Shown here piece by piece: positions 7,957-14,849 of a DNA stretch of 60,075 nt; the first letter of the stretch is position 1; each line of letters opens with the position of its first letter. Position numbers and translations under genes: made by a program. This DNA is from an uncultured Mediterraneibacter sp. (lineage in GTDB: Bacteria; Bacillota; Clostridia; Lachnospirales; Lachnospiraceae): the NCBI GenBank assembly GCA_944383695.1, contig CALWQP010000018.1:1-60075 (forward strand), given 5' to 3'. The notes beneath the pieces were generated by a model. That model was given only the letters and a program-made list of their open reading frames with translations. It was not told where the DNA came from and made no database searches.

Positions 7957-8865
7957 TTACGGAATTGTGATTTTCCCATCCGAATACAAATAACAATGGT
8001 CAGATAAAATGTCTTCCAGCGCGACTTGCTCCAAATTAATATTGCTAATCATTTGATTTATTTCACTGATATCCAGGTCTACATCTTCTTGAGGAATAAT
8101 AATCAGCTCATGAATGCTGCTCGGTAAAATAAAAAAATCTCGTTTTACTATCTGTTTGATTTTTTCCAGCACTCCTGGATAGATAAGACTGGAGGCCCCA
8201 TAATGGTTCTGACTGTTCGTCAATATATACATTGTATCCTGTGCTTCTGCCTTAAACTCTGTCTCCAAAAGATTTTTAATCATCCGCTTGTCACCCGTCA
8301 GCATTCTAAGTTTATCTGTCATATTGTATAACCGGGCCGGACTGACTTGATTCTTTAGAGCGTCATGCCAAAGGGTCTCTGTATTAATTCCCCATTGTTT
8401 TATATGTCCATTTCTTATGAGCATAGTTGCTGTCGTTTCGTCCGTTTCCTCTAACAACAAATGAAATGCTATAGATAAATCTTTTATGCTTCTGTGCGGT
8501 ACATCTAATAAGAGTCGTTTATTTTTTTCGGTATTCATAAGTCTTAATGCCACCTTATCACGGACATTTTCATAATTAAATAACTCGTCAATTTTGGGGG
8601 AAATCTTTGTTTTAGCCTCTTTAAAAATGACTACGATATTTCTCACCAATTCGTCTAATGATATTCCGTATAAATATTCTGTGTAGTACGATTCGAGATA
8701 AATTATTGGAGATATGCACCTATCTTCATCTGAGCAAAAGCAAAGTCCTGTTAGTATCTTTCCGTTTCCTTTTTCGATATTTTCTATCCTCACTGTTTCT
8801 GATACCGTCTCTTGAACTTTTTCTCTTATAAAATCTGTAAACTCTTTATAACTGATTTTTTTCAT
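7957..8865 (-). CDS. DUF5688 family protein
   Basis: 302 residues starting MKKISYKEFTDFI behind AAAAAGGAGAACAAAA. The C-terminal half has NHYGASSLIYPGVLEKI and DFFILPSSIHELIIIP, the pattern I associate with DUF5688 proteins common on Lachnospiraceae mobile elements. Biochemical function is unknown. The open frame extends upstream of 8865, but palindrome copy 3 lies there and no better ribosome site exists. The gene is monocistronic, between an oriT-side terminator and the nuclease terminator, and is flanked by GTGGAA inverted repeats. It looks like cargo or an establishment gene. Confidence 0.75.
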   Translation of the reverse strand: MKKISYKEFTDFIREKVQETVSETVRIENIEKGNGKILTGLCFCSDEDRCISPIIYLESYYTEYLYGISLDELVRNIVVIFKEAKTKISPKIDELFNYENVRDKVALRLMNTEKNKRLLLDVPHRSIKDLSIAFHLLLEETDETTATMLIRNGHIKQWGINTETLWHDALKNQVSPARLYNMTDKLRMLTGDKRMIKNLLETEFKAEAQDTMYILTNSQNHYGASSLIYPGVLEKIKQIVKRDFFILPSSIHELIIIPQEDVDLDISEINQMISNINLEQVALEDILSDHCYLYSDGKITIP

Positions 8866-8880
8866 TTTTGTTCTCCTTTT

Positions 8881-8899
8881 TGTACCGAAATTTGGCACG
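8881..8899. promoter_or_regulatory. 19-bp palindrome, copy 3
   Basis: TGTACCGAAATTTGGCACG, 15 bases before the DUF5688 start codon and overlapping where its leader or promoter should be. Confidence 0.8.
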
Positions 8900-9116
8900 C
8901 ATTGTATGTTTTCTGTTAGTGGTTTGCTTGTGTTCTTACGGCCATTTTTAACTATCATCAATATACATATAATCACCTCGCTTTCTATATTATAATTATA
9001 TTATAATTTTGCACTTTGGTCAGTAATATACCTCAAAAAACTACATCGCTTTTTCTTTTTTGCCATTGAAAAATCCATCCAGAAATATGCTCTCCACAGA
9101 AATGGTAAAAAAGAAA

Positions 9117-9135
9117 TGTGCTGAAATTTGATACA
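9117..9135. promoter_or_regulatory. 19-bp palindrome, decayed copy 4
   Basis: TGTGCTGAAATTTGATACA. The spacing and core GAAATTT are kept but both CCG/CGG cores are altered. Confidence 0.45.
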
Positions 9136-9144
9136 AAAAGCAAA

Positions 9145-9160
9145 GTGGAAAAATTTCCAC
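9145..9160. repeat. GTGGAA-N4-TTCCAC inverted repeat, copy c
   Basis: GTGGAAAAATTTCCAC, flanked by AGCAA and TTGCT as in copy b. Confidence 0.5.
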
Positions 9161-9207
9161 CTTGCTCCGTCAGTACGCCTTTTAATATGAGCAATATTGC
9201 AGTAATA

Positions 9208-9244
9208 AAAAAATGACACCCTCAGGAGGAGAACATCCTGAGGG
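9208..9244 (-). terminator. Terminator of the nuclease transcript
   Basis: On the minus strand CCCTCAGGA pairs with TCCTGAGGG (9 bp, arms 9236-9244 and 9219-9227), followed by TGTCATTTTTTT. Confidence 0.8.
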
Positions 9245-9364
9245 CATCTGAAAACATACATGCATATCAAAAGATATGCAGTCCGCCTTATGCTTTTGCA
9301 GCCACGACTGACAGATTTATTCTGATACCGTAAGGCGATCTATTCATTTCTTGTTACCATTTGA

Positions 9365-10063
9365 TCATTTAGATATCCAATTATAGCCCATAGTATAATC
9401 TATTGTGATTCCCGGTTGCACATTATAGACGTATACATTGTACTGTATGCCTTCTCCATTATCCTCTACGGATTCTGCCTCCATCTGTACTCCGGAAGCC
9501 ACAAGATCACTTCCTTCAAAAATAGGTGTTACCCGGTACATAACATGATTCCCGGTATCTTCTACATAGTCTGCCACCATATTTTCAAATGGTAGCATTC
9601 CCTCCGTATTCATATAGCGGGTCCCTGTGATCAGATTCCTTTCATTTGCATTTTCTCCGGAGAGCTGGAATCCGATTAGATGACAACGGTTGTATAAGTA
9701 ACCTCCCTCTACAATCTCATACTTCTGATTGACCCAGCCGGTAGGTTCCACATTACTGATATTTTCTCTCGCTTCAGTAGGCATCAGGTCTATACCAATA
9801 CACGCTTCAGCAACCCCACATCTTCCCAGGTCATCAAGCGGGCTGTACTCTTCATAAGATATTGTTATCAGTTCTTCTTCTAAAAATCCAGGATCGTTGT
9901 CATTGATGACAACATAGGGCTGCCCTGAATATTCCGGTATACTTTCAATTGTTTGTACAGAATCCTTCTTTTCATTTTCATCAATTAAAGTATCGCTGCA
10001 AATTATGATAAGAACAGCAATTATAGCCCCTGCCAATCTCAAAGTTGTTATTCTCTTTTTCAT
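9365..10063 (-). CDS. Membrane-anchored DNA/RNA non-specific endonuclease (NucA/EndA-like)
   Basis: 232 residues. A hydrophobic N-terminal anchor (about 8-23) sends the catalytic domain outside. The core reads GYLYNRCHLIGFQLSGENANERNLITGTRYMN, the beta-beta-alpha-metal nuclease motif of DNA-entry nucleases; the usual DRGH is NRCH here, a variant known from clostridial members, with the general-base His kept. The following ERNLITGT...MN supplies the metal-binding Asn. The start at 10063 follows GAGGTTACAA. On a conjugative element such an enzyme could degrade extracellular DNA, aid biofilm passage or act against competitors. A terminator follows at 9208. Confidence 0.85.
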   Translation of the reverse strand: MKKRITTLRLAGAIIAVLIIICSDTLIDENEKKDSVQTIESIPEYSGQPYVVINDNDPGFLEEELITISYEEYSPLDDLGRCGVAEACIGIDLMPTEARENISNVEPTGWVNQKYEIVEGGYLYNRCHLIGFQLSGENANERNLITGTRYMNTEGMLPFENMVADYVEDTGNHVMYRVTPIFEGSDLVASGVQMEAESVEDNGEGIQYNVYVYNVQPGITIDYTMGYNWISK

Positions 10064-10093
10064 TTGTAACCTCACACATATTCTACTTTCCCA

Positions 10094-10372
10094 TTATACA
10101 TTATTTAACATTAACCACAAGATAAAGATTCCTGTACATCCAGTCATACAGCCAGCAGCTATACAGATTATTTCTACATCATCAATATTTGGACCAAAAA
10201 AGCCATCTAAAACGCATATAATAAGGTAAATCAATAAAAATAATGGCACTAACACTTTTAAAATTTTTGCTCGTTTTGATTTTCTGCTTACTGTATTTAT
10301 ATATATCTCTAAGATTAGTATTACTGCACATCCAAGTATAATTATTTCTAAGATGCTGTACAAAATTCCCAT
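10094..10372 (-). CDS. Small polytopic membrane protein (92 aa)
   Basis: Function not recognised. Starting at MGILYSILEIII, it has three hydrophobic segments (about 4-23, 40-58, 70-88) with a basic loop (SRKSKRAK). The ATG at 10372 has only a weak purine-rich site; a TTG at 10396 is an alternative. It lies between parB and the nuclease on the same strand. Confidence 0.55.
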   Translation of the reverse strand: MGILYSILEIIILGCAVILILEIYINTVSRKSKRAKILKVLVPLFLLIYLIICVLDGFFGPNIDDVEIICIAAGCMTGCTGIFILWLMLNNV

Positions 10373-10441
10373 TTTTCTTTCTCTATTATCTGTCAACTGC
10401 CATATAGATTAATTCTATTCTCTATACGGCAGTTTTTGTTT

Positions 10442-11662
10442 TTAATGCGACTGCGTATATTTCAGAAACTCAACCAGTGCTGTCTCGCTGTCAGGGTGCT
10501 TTCTATATACTTTATGCTTCTCCCATTTATCAATTCCATAGCTCCCTTTTGGTGGTTCAGGCCCTCCTATAAGATGAAAATAAGATTCCTCTCTTTCATC
10601 ATGCCATTTTGTAGCGGGCATGACATATGTTTCTACAATCAATCTTGCTCCATTATCAAAATCATATTTGTAGTAAGTGCATCCAATGTTTTCATCCTTA
10701 TACCAGATCCCCCATACCTTATAATTTCTCAGCCATTCTTTCCGCTGATCGTTGTTCCTGAAAATCGGAAGATTTGGTTGCTCAAACTCGCCCTCCTCCC
10801 CAAACTGTTTCAATGTTGCAACAACTGTTTCTCGATCTTTTTGTACATCTTTAATCTCAAATTTCTGGTCTGCTTTATCCGGCTTTTTCAATTCTTTCAC
10901 CAGGTCTTCCGACTTCCGTGCTTCCTGTTTTTCTATTTTATTTTTATACTTTTTGATATCCGTATGTGTAGTAATTCCTTCATCGATAGCCTTATTCTGT
11001 TCATCTTTTTGCATCCCCGACAGGGCAACCGCAGCACTTTTCTTCAGTTCTCCCCTCTGGAACAGCTCCATGCCCTTTTCACCAAGGTTTTTGGAGATAG
11101 TTAGATATTCTCCGACTGTACTCTTTTTCATATTCAGAAGCTGCGCTAATCGTTCTACCATCCTTCCTGTTGAAACTTCTGGAAATTCTTCCGGGTAAGT
11201 TTTAAGCAGGTGCTTCATTCCTTCAATCTCACACATAATCTCATAGTCTGTCTTCTGTGCATAGCCGTTAGATGAATATACAGCGAACTCAGACCTCACG
11301 TCTGAAATGTTCCTGACCAGACATGGCAACATCGCATATTGCTCTTTTCCACGCTCTTCTACAAGAATCCGGCACGCTCCGCGCCGATGATGTCCGGCGA
11401 TAATTTCATATTCATCAGTGTCGATCTTCCGCACGAGAAGATCCTGAAGGACTTCTCCATCTGCTTCAATCAGATCCGCAAGTGCTTCTTCCTTTTTTCG
11501 TGCCTCATCCTTCAGTGCCCTACGTTCATCCTGTGTCCTTCCATAGCGATACTGAGCCGGGTTATCTTTCAACTTTGAATAATGAATCCATTTTGTCACC
11601 CGGCTAGGGTGATTATCCTGCTTTTTTGCTGTTCCGCCAAAGATTGTATCAATTCTCGCCAT
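10442..11662 (-). CDS. parB: ParB-type partition/regulatory protein
   Basis: 406 residues. The ParB/Srx domain has WIHYSKLKDNPAQYRYG and the CTP-box variant EIIAGHHRRGACRIL (canonical GERRxRA), then the arginine-rich segment and an HTH: RLAQLLNMKKSTVGEYLTISKNL. A charged linker leads to an extra C-terminal domain of about 110 residues (RNYKVWGIWYKDENIGCTYYKYDF...) not found in chromosomal ParB, of unknown role. It starts three bases after parA behind GGAGGTG. With ParA it should stabilise the excised circle. KorB of IncP plasmids is a ParB that also represses many dispersed promoters, so this protein is the leading candidate for binding the 19-bp palindromes (inference). Confidence 0.88.
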   Translation of the reverse strand: MARIDTIFGGTAKKQDNHPSRVTKWIHYSKLKDNPAQYRYGRTQDERRALKDEARKKEEALADLIEADGEVLQDLLVRKIDTDEYEIIAGHHRRGACRILVEERGKEQYAMLPCLVRNISDVRSEFAVYSSNGYAQKTDYEIMCEIEGMKHLLKTYPEEFPEVSTGRMVERLAQLLNMKKSTVGEYLTISKNLGEKGMELFQRGELKKSAAVALSGMQKDEQNKAIDEGITTHTDIKKYKNKIEKQEARKSEDLVKELKKPDKADQKFEIKDVQKDRETVVATLKQFGEEGEFEQPNLPIFRNNDQRKEWLRNYKVWGIWYKDENIGCTYYKYDFDNGARLIVETYVMPATKWHDEREESYFHLIGGPEPPKGSYGIDKWEKHKVYRKHPDSETALVEFLKYTQSH

Positions 11663-11665
11663 TCT

Positions 11666-12388
11666 CTACACCTCCAGAAGTTCTTTTGCCAAATCAATAT
11701 AATCTGCCGCTGCATTACTCTTTCTTCTGTGCCTTATTACTGGCTTATACTGATCCAGCGCATTTTCTACTACTGCTCCCCGACCGATACATGTGTCAAG
11801 GAATGGAAATTCGTGCTTCCCTACCATATCTGCGTAGATTTTCCTTTGACTCCGTTTGTTTACGACTTTATTTGCAAAGATACACCATTTAAAACTGTAT
11901 GTATGTGTAAGCTGATGCAACTCATCCTCAAGCAACAAGAGGTTGTCCCTGCAAAATTTATCAAGCAATACTGGTGTAACAAGCACATCCCCTGCCTGCA
12001 ACGCATTTTTTGTGATGCTTTCGATTGCCGGACGAGTATCAATCAAGCACACATCGTACTGATCAGTTACAAGGCACAGTGCTTCAGCCAAAATCATCTC
12101 ACCAATTGCATCTGCTTCTTTTAAGGCAGTAGACCCTTTTATGATATCAATTTTGTCATATTTGCTTCTGCAGATTATATTTTTGATTCGCTCCGGATGC
12201 AGGAACACATCCCGCAAAGTTTTCCCATTCGGATTCGCCTTTGTAAAAAATGGAGTTAAGTTTGTCTGCGGATCAGCATCAATCAGAAGCACTCGCTTTC
12301 CCAGCATAGCCATACTGTACCCGATGTTTGCCGTAGAAGTTGTTTTCCCCACGCCGCCTTTTAAATTTGTTATCACATATGTCCTCAT
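11666..12388 (-). CDS. parA: ParA-type partition ATPase
   Basis: 240 residues. The deviant Walker A motif is KGGVGKTTSTANIG near the N-terminus, followed by LLIDADPQTNLTPFF and VCLIDTRPAIES. The start MRTYVITN at 12388 is chosen because AGAGGAG precedes it; an in-frame extension to 12442 lacks a site. ParA drives segregation with ParB, encoded three bases downstream. An ATGCCG...CGGCAT hairpin sits right before the ribosome site, which could modulate translation. The missing N-terminal HTH marks it as the short (type Ib-like) class. Confidence 0.9.
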   Translation of the reverse strand: MRTYVITNLKGGVGKTTSTANIGYSMAMLGKRVLLIDADPQTNLTPFFTKANPNGKTLRDVFLHPERIKNIICRSKYDKIDIIKGSTALKEADAIGEMILAEALCLVTDQYDVCLIDTRPAIESITKNALQAGDVLVTPVLLDKFCRDNLLLLEDELHQLTHTYSFKWCIFANKVVNKRSQRKIYADMVGKHEFPFLDTCIGRGAVVENALDQYKPVIRHRRKSNAAADYIDLAKELLEV

Positions 12389-12572
12389 AATAGTTCTCCT
12401 CTTCCATGCCGGATATCGGCATCTTTTAATGTATGTTTTCAAATTTGTTTCTCTGCACCCAATCAGCTCAGGTTAGTCAGCTAAGTTATGCCCTTTTCAA
12501 AAATTCCAAGAAACGCGCATCTACATATTCGTAGGTCTCCCCATCAAACCGATAGGGCAGCTCTTCAACCTG

Positions 12573-12992
12573 CTAGTTAAATGGTAGCTCTTCTTCAATC
12601 CCATCTGACACATTCATAAACCCATCACCCGGAAGCGTTTCTTCTGGCATTTGCCTACGCGCTGCCTGCTCTCCACGGCTTTCGGCAAATTCCTGCTCCT
12701 CCACGACCACTTCCGTGGTGTACATCTTCACTCCATCCTTGTTCGTGTAACTTCCGGTCTGGATACGGCCGGAAACAGAAACGCGCATTCCCTGTTCAAA
12801 ATACTGTTTCGCAAACTCTGCCGCACGACCAAACACAACGCATGGGATAAAATCTGCTGTTGGTTCATTGTCCCTCTTGAATTTTCGTTCAACAGCAATC
12901 GTATATCTCGCCACTGCCATCGCCTGTTCTCCTGAAGAATATCTGAGTTCCGGATTTCTTGTTAATCTACCTACTAAAATCGCTTTGTTCAT
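12573..12992 (-). CDS. ssb: Single-stranded DNA-binding protein
   Basis: 139 residues. The OB-fold begins MNKAILVGRLTRNPELRYSSGEQAMAV and runs through FIPCVVFGRAAEF and GMRVSVSGRIQTGSY. The protein ends in the acidic tip EEELPFN, the standard docking signal for partner proteins. Its ATG overlaps the stop of the preceding gene. Element-encoded SSBs coat transferred DNA. Oddly, the reading frame continues directly after the UAG for 28 more codons (VEELPYRFDGETYEY...) to a TAA at 12486; see the findings. Confidence 0.93.
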   Translation of the reverse strand: MNKAILVGRLTRNPELRYSSGEQAMAVARYTIAVERKFKRDNEPTADFIPCVVFGRAAEFAKQYFEQGMRVSVSGRIQTGSYTNKDGVKMYTTEVVVEEQEFAESRGEQAARRQMPEETLPGDGFMNVSDGIEEELPFN

Positions 12993-13201
12993 AAAGCCCT
13001 CGCTTTCTCCCCTTTTCTTTGGGGTGTGTTGTTTTCTTCTTGTTCCATGAGAAGTCCCGAAAGTCCAATTCCTGCGGCTGTCATCTTCACCTTTGCTTCT
13101 CCGTAATCTGACAAGATTTCTTCAATAAATTCACTGATATCCATGTCAAGTAATTTCATCTCCGCAACTGTCCTAAGTCGGTCCTTCAGAGTTTTGTCCA
13201 T
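12989..13201 (-). CDS. Small helical protein upstream of ssb (70 aa)
   Basis: Function not recognised. It starts MDKTLKDRLRTVAEMKLLDMDISEFIEEIL, amphipathic and helical, perhaps a small RHH-like DNA-binding or toxin-inhibitor-type protein. The ATG at 13201 has GGGAGG six bases upstream; the ATG at 13207 would abut that site. It is coupled to ssb through a four-base overlap and opens the SSB transcript. Confidence 0.65.
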   Translation of the reverse strand: MDKTLKDRLRTVAEMKLLDMDISEFIEEILSDYGEAKVKMTAAGIGLSGLLMEQEENNTPQRKGEKARAL

Positions 13202-13207
13202 TTTCAT

Positions 13208-13662
13208 CCTCCCTTCTTGTGCTTCATTCTTTATATACTAATTATAATATGTTTGTACTAATATATCAGCAAAACACCCCCAAAAAACAGACACCTTTTT
13301 CTTTTTTATTGAAGGAGAAATCCTTTCGTATTGAATAGATGTCCATCTTTTAACAAAACTGTCATTCCTGGACAGGCTTGCTTTGAATGTCACCTAGCAT
13401 TTTCTTTGGGGACGGGAGTATATATGTATTTATGAAACAATTTAATTTAAAACATATATAGATTTGCTCTCCTTTTCGCCCTCCCTCCCCGCTTTGTATT
13501 TGCTGATATTTGTCGCTATCAACACTGTCCCGATTTTGGAATCCTTTTCTGTGATTTAACCCCAAAAACCGAAAGCATCTTTTTTCTCCTACTCCGAAAT
13601 CTGAAAGTATCTCATATAAAATACATCAATATTTGAAAGCTTGTTTCCATTTGCTCAACAAA
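13208..13662. other. Non-coding region, possible replication-origin area
   Basis: No credible gene. The stretch is AT-rich, with short imperfect repeats (ACCGAAAGCATC, then TCTGAAAGTATC around 13567-13617). It lies between the Rep-like gene and the SSB transcript, a common place for an origin; I see no clear iterons, so this stays a guess. Confidence 0.3.
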
Positions 13663-13714
13663 AAACCTGCGCGCTAGGGAACACAGCTCCCTTACGCACA
13701 GGTTTTCTTTTCCT
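13663..13714 (-). terminator. Terminator of the Rep-like gene
   Basis: On the minus strand AAACCTGTGCG pairs with CGCGCAGGTTT around an inner GGGA/TCCC hairpin, followed by TTTTG. Confidence 0.75.
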
Positions 13715-13794
13715 GCCAGGCTTTCTCCAGGCATCTCTTTTGGTCTTTCCCACGCCTTATAAGGCTATACCTTCAGGTTAGCCTTCTCTTGCCA

Positions 13795-14700
13795 TTATGC
13801 AGTTACATCATTTAATAATTTTACAAAGAGGGAAGTTTTTAAACGTCTCTTCCACTTCTTCGGGTCTAGGATCGAGGTGTTGATCACAGCAATCATCTGT
13901 CTGATCAGACTGCTCACATCCACATACCTGAGATCCTTTTCTCTGCTTTCCATGGCTTGTAGAATCCCTTTCCATTCTTTCGGATCCGGATTCTCTACTC
14001 TGTTCCTCCGGCAAGCTGCATTAAGCACATGCTCCATAGCTGCCGTCTTCTCCGTTTTCCGGGACAGTTCTCGTTTCATAAACTGACGCCGCATCGTAAA
14101 AAAGTACATTCCCTCCTTCAGTCCTATGGAAAAATACAGGCGCAACAGTTTCAAGTATTTCTGGAGCGTACGCACGGTTACGTCCAGCAATCCCTTTTTC
14201 TTTGTTCCATCTGCATTTTCTGTGTTCGCATACTTCAGGATAAAATTTTCCCGACGGATACGGTATGTATTTACTCCATTTGGAGCTCCCGCGCTCTGAA
14301 TATTATAGAGATCCATTACAAGGAGTTTCTGCTTTGGTTTCAGTTTGCGGAAATTAGAATCACGGAACAGGCGGCATGCGGTACTAAGGTATTTCACATT
14401 ACCGGATTGATAATCATCTTCTGTATATGTAGAAAAATCATTTCCGATCAGGGTAATATCATAGTCATAATGCATACTACCAACTGAACGTATCACGCCT
14501 TTTTTTACTAGGGACGCTTTGCAATCATAAAAGGACTGTGCAGACATTTCTGCCTCTTCCATCATTTCCCTATAATGTACGCCCTGAACAGTTCCTCTAA
14601 TATCCTGATAGAAGGACAACACAATTAGAAAATCGATTTCCTTACCAGTCAGATCTTTCTCAAAAAAAGATTTGAAAACCTCAAGTTTGATTCTCTGCAT
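13795..14700 (-). CDS. Winged-helix, replication-initiator-like protein
   Basis: 301 residues beginning MQRIKLEVFKSFFEKDLTGKEIDFLIVLSFYQD. The N-terminal part looks like a winged helix (YREMMEEAEMSAQSFYDCKASLVKKGVI), and a second HTH-like region (LLDVTVRTLQKYLKLLRLYFSI) follows near residue 180. The layout recalls RepA_N/DnaD-type initiators, but no diagnostic motif allows a firm name. The start at 14700 follows AAGGAGG with a long spacer of about 11 bases. It sits alone between two terminator-bounded blocks, next to ssb and the primase-like gene, consistent with a role in replication of the excised circle. Confidence 0.5.
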   Translation of the reverse strand: MQRIKLEVFKSFFEKDLTGKEIDFLIVLSFYQDIRGTVQGVHYREMMEEAEMSAQSFYDCKASLVKKGVIRSVGSMHYDYDITLIGNDFSTYTEDDYQSGNVKYLSTACRLFRDSNFRKLKPKQKLLVMDLYNIQSAGAPNGVNTYRIRRENFILKYANTENADGTKKKGLLDVTVRTLQKYLKLLRLYFSIGLKEGMYFFTMRRQFMKRELSRKTEKTAAMEHVLNAACRRNRVENPDPKEWKGILQAMESREKDLRYVDVSSLIRQMIAVINTSILDPKKWKRRLKTSLFVKLLNDVTA

Positions 14701-14849
14701 ACCGTGCTGTCCCTCCTTTCTATTGTGTATCTTTTGTAAAATATTCTGATAATATTGTAAAAATCCTGCTCTCAAAATAGCGGATCTGTCTTTCTGCAGA
14801 AAGAATTATCTGTCTAGTCAGACGATTGAGAGCCTCAGTAAAAAAGAAA

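Larger units (their letters stand above)
8900..9206. other. Intergenic stretch without a supported gene
   Basis: AT-rich leader of the DUF5688 gene. It holds a decayed palindrome (9117) and a GTGGAA inverted repeat (9145). Open frames here lack ribosome sites. Confidence 0.5.
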
